This document shows, in pieces, positions 34,150 to 44,405 of a DNA stretch of 64,000 nucleotides (its first letter is position 1; each line of letters starts with the position of its first letter). Under the pieces are notes generated by a model. It saw only the letters and a list, made by a program, of their open reading frames with translations. It did no database searches and was not told the origin of the DNA. Location of the stretch: the NCBI GenBank assembly GCA_012934845.2, contig WNNJ02003018.1, positions 1 through 64,000 on the forward strand, given 5' to 3'. The stretch is from Pomphorhynchus laevis. Lineage: Eukaryota > Acanthocephala > Palaeacanthocephala > Echinorhynchida > Pomphorhynchidae. A program made the translations under genes and the position numbers.

Positions 34150-34334
34150 GCGACTACGTGCGCTCTCAGGCGGCTACGCGTGCACTCAGGTGGCTTCTTG
34201 CGCTATCAGACGTTTTCGTGCGTTCGAAGGAGATTTAGTGCGCTTAGGCGGCTTCTTGCGCTCTCATGTGCCTTAGTGCGTTCTCGGACGATTTAGTGCG
34301 TTTAGGCGGTTTCGTGCGCTCTCAGGCGATGTGG
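34150..34334. repeat. Minisatellite, about 20-base unit, nine imperfect copies
   Basis: Units of 18-21 bases of the form GTGCGCTCTCAGGCGGCTTC, alternating with ATTTAGTGCGTTTAGGCG. GC-rich compared with both sides. It lies between R3 (minus) and an orphan RLE 3' UTR (plus). No coding role is evident. Confidence 0.7.
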
Positions 34335-34389
34335 TTATTATTACATATATTATTGTAAGTAATAATAGTGTATGTATTATTGTGTGTTT

Positions 34390-34600
34390 AAGCTGTTAAA
34401 TTTTAAGTTCATTTCGTTTGCAATCGCTCGATCATCGTATGTTTGTCTAAGATCGCCCTGTAGGGTATTTCCCTACCGGCTCGTATCCAATCACATAAAA
34501 TAATGACAAGATTATAATTGGTTGCAAAAATGCCCATTTGAGGGAACCGAATATTGTTTCAAATGAATAAATTATTAAAAAATATAATAATAATCTTTCA
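34390..34600 (+). mobile_element. Orphan RLE-LINE 3' UTR
   Basis: TCGTTTGCAATCGCTCGATC through ATGCCCATTTGAGGGAACCG is the inverted counterpart of 32985-33150. It ends in AATAAATTATTAAAAA. No coding sequence precedes it, so this is either a very short insertion or the other end of an inverted duplication of R3. Confidence 0.65.
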
Positions 34601-34955
34601 TATATCACTACCATATATTTCCAAAAATCCGAAAGAGTGTAATGAATACCACCAAAAAAGATAATACTCAAAGCACGCCGAAAGAGTAGTGCAAGTTGAA
34701 CGAGGAACCTTTCATCCTCTTATATTTTTATAAGGGGTTCTGTTGGGACTGAAACAGAAAGAATTTTAAGTTGAATAGCAACAAAATAAGCTCAACGTGC
34801 TCTGATACCTTCGTAAGTATAAAATTGCTGCGAAATAGTTATGGTGTCAAATTAGCTAAATAATAAATTAAAAAATATATATAATAGGGCCCAATAAATA
34901 AATTTTAGAAATAATATCTATTTGATTATTAGTAGAACTCAAGAATTACATTTTT
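34601..34955. other. Unassigned stretch
   Basis: No recognised gene or terminus. Mixed A/T-rich sequence with one GGGACTGAAACAGAAAGAAT string. Confidence 0.3.
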
Positions 34956-37900
34956 TGATTACATATCTAATTTAAAGGTTTCCGAATCTGCTTTTCCTCA
35001 ATGTCGCCTCGATGATGATGTATCTGCTTTCAGGTCTATCCTAGCAACCATTCTTCCTGATAATAATCCATCCCTCTTCAATAATATCGCTCCTGTATCT
35101 TTGATTCGTTTAAACAAATCCACTAAATCCAATCATCTCAGTCCTCCACTCCTAAAAATCGTTTTCCGACATAGTTCACATGCATCCTTGGTACTTTCCC
35201 AACGTTTTAAACATCTTACCACTTCGTCTACTAGTCGTATATTTCCTGACCGCTCCCCTTCTTATGTTGACTAGCTCAATTTAGCTCGCATTGAGAAACA
35301 TCGACGTGAAACAAACGGCGAGTCATCCTTATCTATACGTCAAATCAATGGAAATTTTCAAGTTGTACACACAAGGCCAAAAATTCGATGGCGTCTTATC
35401 TCTCTCCCTTGTCTTCTTTGCTAGTCATCTCGCTCCTAAGCATACTTTTCGTCTTAGTATATTCAACACTCGCTCCATTCTTCATAAAGCTGATATGCTC
35501 CTTGATATCTTCGATCAATTATCTATCGATATTCTCTGCATTACCGAATCCTGACATTGTGACTCCGACGATCTTGCTATTCGTCGTCTATGTCGCTCTG
35601 GTTGTTCTTTAGTTGAATCAGCTCGTCCAATTGCCTCTCATACATCTACTGCTTTTAACAATGGCGGTATAGTTGCCATTGCTCGTCACCCAATGTCTTT
35701 ACGTAAAATTAACGTTAACATCCGTTACACCTCGTTCGAATTACTCATATGCAGATTATCAACGCCTTTCCCTCTGGAACTTGTGATTGTATACCGTCCA
35801 GGTTCAGTTGCCCCCTCACGTATCTTCTTTAACGACCTTGCAGATCTTATGTCTCACTGTTCATTGTCTTATACTCCTTCTTTTGTTCTCGGTGACTTTA
35901 ACATTCGTCTTGATCGCCCGGCTGACTCTGACTCTATCACTTTAACTAATATTTTTTCTGATTTTAACTATAAATTACTTTCAACAAGCCCAACTCATAT
36001 TCTCGGCGGTGCTCTCGACATCATTGCTGTACATATCCGCTTCAATGACTATACTTCCTTGTCAATTGCTGATCCCGGTTTGTCCGATCATTTCCTTGTC
36101 ACTCTTACTCTTACTCGTCCCCATCTTCCTTCTCCGCCTCCACCAATATCCACACCAAGTCGACCCTGGAAGCTTCTCGATATCCCTATTCTCTGCACAG
36201 CCTTACTCAATTCTTCACTCTTTTCACTTCCTCTTAACTATTTCTCTCCCGATGATCTCTGTATTCTGTTTGATTCTGTACTTATGTCTCTTATCAATAA
36301 ACTTCTGCCTAGTCGACTCCGACGCTCTCAGCGCTTGCGCCATGCATCCTGGTTCGATTCTGACTGTAGTCTTTCTAAGCGTAGACTCCGTCACTCTTTT
36401 CGTATGTATAAACGCTTTCTTAAACGTTCACCCGACTCACTCCCTCCAAATCTTCGTGATTCCTACTTTTCTCAACGCCGTTCACATCTCATTCTTATAC
36501 GTACTAAACGTACTCTCTTTTGGCGAAATCAACTCGAGTCATCTTCCAACTCTAAATCTCATTGGAAAATCCTAAACTCAATTCTTTCACGATCATCTTC
36601 CTAGTGTAATATAAATCCTGAAGATTTTTCCTCTTATCTACAAACTAAGCTATCTAATCTACTTTCCCTACTACCCGTAGCCCCCTTGTACCCACTCTTC
36701 TCTTCAAATACTTCCCTCCCAGAACTATTCCACCTTCTTCCCGTTTCGTCTGATGAAGTTTCTTCGGTTCTGCTGTCATTACCTAATAAAACATCTCCTT
36801 CTGACCCAATTCCCACTCACTTGCTTAAAAATATCTGCTCCTCTATATCACCCTTCCTAACCACATTGTTCAACTCGTCCATCCGTAGCCGTACATTTCC
36901 TTCCATCCGGAAATGCGCCACTGTTCATCCTCTCATCAAAAAGCAATCTCTCGACTCCTCACTACTATCTTCGTACCGTCCAATCTCACTTCTCCCAACC
37001 CTCTCTAAACTCCTTGAGCGTCTCGTTCTTAAGCAAGTTAATACATATCTCTATTCCTCTAACTTATTTCCTCCCTTCCAAGCCGCTTTTCGCTCTAATT
37101 ACTCTACCGAAATTGCATGTCTTAAAGTTTATAACGACTTACTCATATCGCGCGATCATAAATTATGTAGTGTCATAGTTTCTCTTGATCTATCGTCTGC
37201 TTTTGACATCGTCGATCACTCGATTCTTCTCCATCGCCTTCGTCATGATTATGGCTTCTCTTTACCCACTGTATCATGGTTTTCTTCATATCTATCAAAC
37301 CGTACATTTCGCGTATATTCTAACTCTTCTCTCTCCCATCCTTCGTCCATTCCGTCCGGTGTTCCGCAAGGCTCCGTATTAGGCCCTATACTTTTCTCTC
37401 TTCTTCTTGGTGATTTGTCTTCGATTTCTCATAAATTTAACTTCCATGTTATGCAATATGCTGATGACATTCTCATCTATGCTCATGCACCTGTTTATCG
37501 TATTCACGATCTTAGTGTTTCCGCTTCGGACTGTCTTGTCTCAATTTCCAATCATCTTTCTTCCCTTCGCCTTTCTCTGAATCCTGATAAATCCAAAATT
37601 ATGTGGATCCTACCTCGACGCCCCGGCTTCGAACCTCCCTACGTATCATTAAATTCTACAATTCTTCCTATCGTTGATAATCTCGTTTTCCTAGGCTTCC
37701 ATTTTGACAACTGACTTTCACTTAAACCTTTCGTTAGAGATAAAGTACGCTCATCTACCTTGATACTCCGCAACCTCCGTAAAGTTCGTAGATTGATCGA
37801 TTTCCCTTCTTGTATGACTCTCATATCATCTCTTCTTTTTTCTTGACTCGATTATTGTCTTAGTCTATTTTCCAACTCACCTAAATCCACTCTTCTTCCC

Positions 37901-38114
37901 CTACAACGCATCGTCAACGCAGCTGTCCGAATTCTCCTCCGTCTTCGTCGTTTTGATCATACATCCTACCATCTTGCTTCTCTCGATTTGCCTACAATTT
38001 ATTGTCGTGTTCAAATTCGTCTTCTTATCATTGCTTTCCGCCTTGTAACTTTTCATACCCCTTCATTTATCAACCTTCCTTTTCTTGATAATTTTCGTCC
38101 TGTTTACTGTTCCA
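34956..38114 (+). mobile_element. LINE-A copy (L2/CR1-like), long, four in-frame stops
   Basis: It begins inside ORF1 (SAFPQCRLDDDVSAFRSILA, to a stop near 35270). ORF2 runs in one frame from 35291 to 38114 with stops at 35552-35554, 36602-36604, 37712-37714 and near 37845, but no frameshift. Endonuclease motifs: FNTRSIL, ITES, VIVYRPGS, VLGDFNIR, DPGLSDHFLV. RT motifs: SSYRPISLLPTLSKLLERLV, VSLDLSSAFDIVDH, SGVPQGSVLGPILFSLLLGD, MQYADDILIY. The C-terminus (VTFHTPSFINLPFLDN) is cut at 38114 by RLE 3' sequence. Best reference copy of this family in the window. Confidence 0.85.
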
Positions 38115-38300
38115 TACGAAGGCGATTATGCTTTAGTGCACAAAGAACGATCTCTGCGACTATTCGGATGGCAGAGTTAACTACTGTTTCACATTGAGAA
38201 ACTTTTTTGTTTCTCAATGTGAAATTTACGATCCCATTTCTCAATGGGATCGTAAATTTCAATTTGAGGCCCATTTGCGGGAACCTAAGTTAATATGATT
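38115..38300 (+). mobile_element. RLE-LINE copy R4, 3' end only
   Basis: It ends with AGGCCCATTTGCGGGAACCT at 38267, the signature of the RLE 3' UTR, and an A/T tail. Only about 150 bases remain. They include two adjacent foldbacks at 38187-38260, which may have formed when the element joined LINE-A. Confidence 0.6.
38187..38260. repeat. Two adjacent perfect foldbacks (15- and 18-bp arms)
   Basis: 38187-38201 (TTTCACATTGAGAAA) pairs with 38210-38224. 38221-38238 (GAAATTTACGATCCCATT) pairs with 38243-38260 across four bases. The two overlap by four bases, as if copying had turned back twice. Confidence 0.8.
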
Positions 38301-38329
38301 ATTTTTAATAAATTGTTCATTATTAAAAA

Positions 38330-41300
38330 AATCAACGAAGTCGTACGTCCAGGGACCGTCCCGGGGTACGCCGTCAACCTACAGCGTTATTTTCTGTGCC
38401 ATAATGGTGCGTGGTAAACCTTCCGACCAAATATTTTGTTGTACTTGTAATGGTCACGCCGCCAAATGTAAATCTTGTTCATGCGTAAAAAATAATCGCA
38501 CTTGTTTCAATTGCCGTGCTACAAAATGTGTGAACAGATCTCCAATAATTAATCCAGCTGATGCATTACCGCACGACCATGCCCTTCCTTCGTTCATCGT
38601 GGACGATTGTGTGCCAACACAACAAGTGTCTATACGCGACATCTATCTAAAAGTTATTCAATGGAGACCTCAATCGTTAATATTACCTAAATGTGGAGTT
38701 AGCGGTACTGCCATTGATATACTTGCAGATTTATATGAGAATGCTGTTTACAATAAAAATGAAACCAACACGCTTGAAAAGGCAGTCATTTTTTCTAGGT
38801 GTGTTTTTCAACGGCCGAAATCTTTGAAGGTATCAATAATTCGCAAGCTGCTCGAACAACGTGTGAGACAATGGAATGATAATCAAATTCTCGAGCTCTA
38901 CAACGAGGCACGTATTCTACAAGATCGTGCATCATCATACATTAATTCACACGAAAAGACTAATTTTGAATGGGTTCATAAGTATCGAAAGTTGATGGCA
39001 TTGGGTAGAGTTGGCGCCGCCTCATTTATACTCGATCAACAATCCAGTACTGGGATACTATCCCCATCTTCAACTGTGAATGGGAATACTGTTAGTTCGA
39101 TTCTTCAATCACTGCATCCAGAAGGCTGTCCAATTAATGATCAAGCAATCATGCGAAAAAAGACAGTAAATGCGAAGGATCATCATCCATCCCTTTATCT
39201 TTCATTGGATAAATATGTCATTATTCGTGCTGTAAAGAAGACGAGCGGTGGTGCTGGACCTTCGGGATTAGATGTCCTTTTTTGGCGACGAATGCTGACG
39301 TGTTTCTCTGGACATTCGACTCGGCTTGCTAGTGTCGTTGCTGATTTTGCCATTTCCTTAGCCACACAAAAATGGCGGCCAGAATCTCTTGATGCGTTTC
39401 GCGCAAGTAGACTAGTTGCATTATCGAAAAAGTCGGGTGGTTTGAGACCGATTGGAATTGGTGATGTGACACGGAGAATTATCTGTAAATCAATTCTTGC
39501 TACCATTAAGGAAGACATACAAGATGCAGCAGGTATCGTTCAATTGTGTGCTTCGCAACGTTGTGGTTTGGAATTCGCTGTTCATTCTCTTCGAAAATCT
39601 TTCAGCGCTACTTCCGGAAATGGATTGCTAGCAGTAGATGCGGCGAATGCTTTCAATTCTGTAAATCGCGCCGTAATGATCAAAAACATGCAATTCACGT
39701 GCCCTGCTCTATCACAGATAATTGAAAACATGTATTCTGCGAAAACTGAACTTGTCTTAGGTGGAGAATCCATTTATTCATCCGAAGGTGTGACTCAAGG
39801 CGATCCATTATCGATGGCCGCATTTGCTATGACAACTATCCCTTTAATAAATATAATTGGTCATCGTTCAACGTTGCTATGCAGATGACGCTAATTTTGT
39901 TGGTAATCCAAATGATCTAGAGCAATTTTGGAAGTTGCTGATGGAAATGGGTCCGTTATATGGATATTATGTAAATCCCAGCAAGACAAAGTTATTATTG
40001 CACAATTTTTCAGACATTGAAAATCTCAATTTTAATGGAATAAAATGCACTACTGATGGCATAGAGGTCTTGGGGTCTCCTATTGGCTCTCAGTCTTTTT
40101 TGAATGAGCAGGTTGATCAAAAATTATGTGCTTGGACAACACTTGTGGATCGTCTTCAAACGGTTGCGAATATCGATCCTCATATAGCGTATGCCGGCTT
40201 AACACATTCCTTGCAATGGAAATGGACTCATTACTTTAGGACTACTCCCTGTCGTCTTCATTCGCTCATCCCCTTAACGCATGCAATACGTAATAGTTTG
40301 CTTGTTAAAATGTTGGGGCAAGATATAGGGGACGATATGTTTACTGTAGTGTCTTCTCCGATCGAGTTAGGAGGTCTTGGAATATCGGATCCTGGACATG
40401 TTGCCCTTATCGAGTTTGAGAACTCAAGCAAAGTATGCGACACATATCTATCAGGATTGGTGTGTCAAGACCTAAGGCATGCTCAACAAAATGTCGTTGC
40501 CGAACTTTCCAAAAATCGAATCAAATTATTTGCTTCACGTTTAGAAGCTGTTTCAAATGCACTTCCGACACATATTCGTCAATCCCTAAAATTTTCCAAA
40601 ATAGGCGGATCATCAACATGGCTTAGTGCTTTACCTATTGCTTCAGAATGTGAACTTCTTACTCCACATAAATTTAGAGATTCCATAGCGGTTCGTTACG
40701 GTGTTGATCCGCTAAATGTCCCACAATGTTCTTGTGTTTGCGGTGGATCGAATAAGCTGTCTTACCTGATATCATGCAAGCGTGGTGGACTTCCGATATT
40801 AAGACAATGCAGTGAGAGATCTTCTTGGACATGAGCTATCAAGCGTGTGCTCTAGTGTTGAAATCGAACCCAAATTACAACCAATAGATTCCTCTATATT
40901 GTTTCAAAGAGCCACTACATGCAAAGAGAATGAAGCTCGATTAGATGTCAGCTGCTGCGGTCTCGCTGGGTCACGATATGAGCGAACGTTTATTGACGTT
41001 TGTATTTTCAATCAGCATGTCATATCGTGTCTGAGTGAACCTTCAAGTGCTTTCGATTACCATGAGCAACGTAAACGTTCAAAATACGATGAGCGGATAA
41101 TTGACGTAGAGCGTGCCGTTTTCATTCCAGTCATTTTCACGTCATCTGGTGGTATAGGTCCCGCTGCGATGCCTTTCTTACGCACACTGGCCAAGTTAAA
41201 ATCCGTAAAGACGCAAACTCCTTATGCTGATTGCATATGTAAGCTAAAAAGAAAAATTGGTTTTGTTTTATGCAAAGCTGCCTCGAATTGTATAAGAGGC

Positions 41301-41440
41301 GCACGATCGACGAGCCGGGCTGCTGTTAAGAAAGTCACATTCGTTGACTGTTGAAATCATGAATCGCTTATATGTTTGAACAATTTTTCTCTTATTCTTT
41401 TTCAAAAAATTACATTTTTCTTTAAAAAAATTATTATTAG
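38330..41440 (+). mobile_element. RLE-LINE copy R5, full length, two frameshifts
   Basis: The most complete copy with its N-terminus. ATG at 38404: MVRGKPSDQIFCCTCNGHAA, followed by C..C.C......C..C.....C (CXC-like metal-binding motif, residues 12-43). Then a linker with WVHKYRKLMALGRVGAASFI, RT from TSGGAGPSGLDVLFWRRMLT, VDAANAFNSVNR and TQGDPLSMAAFAMT. A frameshift near 39870 precedes RCYADDANFVG; a second near 40815 precedes the nuclease (ARLDVSCCGL, ERTFIDVCIFN, RKRSKYDERI). Stop at 41354. The 3' tail ends TTTTTCTTTAAAAAAATTAT. The likely role is target-primed insertion with one protein doing binding, cutting and copying. Confidence 0.85.
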
Positions 41441-44405
41441 AGAAGAAAATTTATAACTTCACATCGCATCCTCGGTGCTGCAACTGCAACGGGCAGGCTG
41501 CTGTCTGTAAAAGATGCAGATGCGCAAAATCAAAGAAAGCATGCATAAACTGCGCTGCTCCGAATTGTGCAAATAGAAATTCAGCGACAATTGCGGAGGT
41601 ACATCATCCGGAGCCCAACCGTATTAATGGGGTTGGTAATATACATAATTTGCAAAATTCACCGCCTAGTGCAGGCCACTCAATCAATGCAGCGTTCAGT
41701 CTCAATGCTATTTATGACCTAGTAATATTATGGCGACCGAACTTACTCCGTCTTCCCAGATGCAATGCAAGCCATGACTTCGTAGACATGGTCGCACAAT
41801 TAATCGACAGATTTTCTGATGTTTCTTCGGACGGTACACCATCACTAAAGTTGCTGACCGTGATGTGTCAATTAGTTCTTCAAAAGACAGATACGCGAAG
41901 GACGAGTAAGATACTAGAAAAGCGGATTCGGGATTGGAAACAAGGCAACTTCTACGATATGTTTGTTGAATCTCAATACTTACAAGAACGGATCAAAGTC
42001 AAAAGAAACGATAACGAAAACACACGCAAGACAATAATTAACCTGGTTAAATATGGTAATGTTAGACAGGCTGCGCGATTGCTTGGTGATTCGTGTGGAC
42101 GGGTTGCCGTGCTTGATCTGGAAGATGTTGTCGACAGTGCAACGGTAAGACAGAAGCTCGTGGAGCTACATCCCCTCAACGCTGAAGCAACGAACACTGA
42201 GATTATCGAACAGCCTCTCCCAGGTTGTATAAGTAGTCATCCAATAAGATTTCAGGAAATAACAGGCGAAGATGTTGTTCGAACTTCAAAGGAAACTCAG
42301 GGTGCAGCTGGTCCTTCAGGTGTGGACGCCTCAATGTGGAGATCATTATTAACGGAGTTTGGAAGCGAATCGGAAGTACTGGCTGAGAAAGTTGCGATTA
42401 TGACGAGTCGCATTGCGTCAGAAAAAATTGATCCATTAGTTCTGGAGGCCCTGACAGCCTCTCGTCTGATTCCCCTAGACAAGTGTCCCGGTATAAGGCC
42501 CATCGGTATTGAAAAAGTGTTAAGAAGGATAACCGGAAAGATCATAAATCATGCAATTCGGAAAGATTTAATATCGGTTGCTGGACGTGAACAGCTTTGT
42601 GCAGGTCAGAGATGCGGAGCAGAGTGCGTCATCCATTCTGTCAGAGATGCGTTTACGAGCTCTTCTGATATGTGCGTATTAAGCATAGACGCAAAAAATG
42701 CTTTTAATAGCGTAAACCGATCCTTAGCTTTAAAAAATATGGACCGTATATGCCCGGCTTTAACACGGATTCTCGAAAATGAATATATGCATCCCTCCAC
42801 TTTGTCTGTGGGACATGAAATCATCTTGTCTTCAGAGGGTTTACTCGAGGGGACCCACTTGAGTAAACCCACTTGGGTTTACTCAAAGGGGACCCACTCG
42901 CAATGTCTGCGTTTGCAGCAGCGACACTCCCATTGATTAACAGAATCAAGTCAGCAGTACCGATGATAATTCAAAGGTGGTATGCGGATGACGCATGTTT
43001 TGTAGGAAGGCTGTCAGATTTGTACTTAGTATAGGATGCACTTAAAATCTATGGCCCGAGTTACGGCTTTCAAGTTAATTCAAATAAGTGCAATTTGTTA
43101 GTTCACACTTTGGATCAGTTTAAACTGGCATCTGGCTTTAGTTCCAATGGCGTAAATCTTTGTAAGTCGGGGATCAAGCTGCTGGGTAGTTTTATTGGGT
43201 CGGACGACTACATAGCTTCAGAAGTAAACAGCAAGGTAGATAGGTGGTGTGACCTTATAGACAAATTAAGTGCCATTGCAGAAGCTGATGGACATGTCGC
43301 TTACACCTTGTTCACCAAATATACGCAATTAATCTTCAACGTACTTGTAAAACTGCTCAGGGGACATTTGACAGACTCCGCGATCGTATTTTCTCTAACT
43401 TATTACCCAAAATACTCGGAATTTCTCATATAGATATGACTTTAGCCGCATTCTTATTGTTGCCAGCAAAATTTGGTGGTTTAGGTTTTGATGACCCGGT
43501 CGACTTATCAGAGAAAAGGTACGTCCAATCGATTCGATTGTGTAAACCTTTTCTGCAGGGCTTGATTGCGCAAGGATTGAATAAAGAGCAAGATAATATT
43601 CTACGAGAAATCAGGATGGAAAGGGAAAATGATATTCGAATGAAGAGAAACGAAATGTTGAGATCGGTTGATGAGACTACAAAACAAGCGATAGAGGCGG
43701 CATCATGCACAGGAGCGTCAAGTTGGCTGATCACAAGGCCGCTAATGAGACGGGTTTTTATCTGTCAAACCGATGTTTTAAGGATGCAATTGCAGCTCGA
43801 TATGGGTGGTGTCCAAATGACACACCTGATAAGTGCAGCTGTGGGGCAGCGTTCACAACAATCCACATGCTATCGTGCAAGGTCGGTGGGGTACCTATTG
43901 TCCGGCATAACATAGTGAGGGATCTTATGGCCAGCATGGTCCGAGAAGCGAACTACCACGTGGAGATGGAGTGTATGCTACAGCCCGTTCCGGAATTGCA
44001 CAAGTTTATGAATCAAACAACTACGAGACACAGATCAGCGCGTCTAGATTTTTCATGCTCAGGACTGCATGGAGACATTATGGAGCGGTCATTTTTTGAC
44101 GTTTGTGTATTCAATACTTTTGCTCCATTGTATGCCTGTGGTTCAAGCTCATCCTACAAATTTCATGAAAATCGCAAAATTTCAAAATACCAGGAACGAA
44201 TAAAAGAAATTGATAACGGGTTATTCATTCCGTTGGCGTTTTAAACAAGCGGGGGAATAGGACCGGCAGCAGACTCTTTAATGAAAAGTATAGCGCGAAG
44301 GATAGCTAGAAAGTCTATTCCGTACCATAAAGTAATCAGCGACATGCGAGGCAAACTATCTATATGCTTAGCAAGGCTTGCCTCAACTTCTTATCGGGCA
44401 AGTAG
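41440..44405 (+). mobile_element. RLE-LINE copy R6, damaged, with inner foldback
   Basis: Begins at ATTATTATTAGAG with an open frame but no ATG: CCNCNGQAAVCKRCRCAKSK, KACINCAAPNC (CXC-like). The frame continues to 42936: AAGPSGVDASMWRSLLTEFG and SIDAKNAFNSVNR. At the expected TQGDPL site a roughly 40-base foldback insertion interrupts the RT. Later pieces: RWYADDACFVG (about 42970), a stop near 43034, FGGLGFDDPVDLSEKRYVQS, CSCGAAFTTIHMLSCKVGGV, RHNIVRDLM, SARLDFSCSGL, ERSFFDVCVFN, and an end that runs into the R7 frame (SICLARLASTSYRASRRA). Follows R5 head to tail. Confidence 0.8.
42838..42888. repeat. Foldback insertion inside the R6 RT
   Basis: GGGTTTACTC (42838) is followed by GAGGGGACCCACTTGAGTAA and ACCCACTTGGGTTTACTCAA. 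TTGAGTAAACCCA pairs with TGGGTTTACTCAA around a short centre, and GGGGACCCACT occurs on both sides. The extra roughly 40 bases are made only of local sequence turned back on itself. Confidence 0.8.

Noticed and set aside
34150-34334. CRISPR-like array
   Set aside because: Units are adjacent and imperfect, without unique spacers, and the DNA is eukaryotic. A minisatellite fits.
35388-35612. Hydrophobic 74-codon frame as a membrane protein
   Set aside because: It is an alternative frame of the T/C-rich LINE-A endonuclease region. The same applies to 36009-36575.
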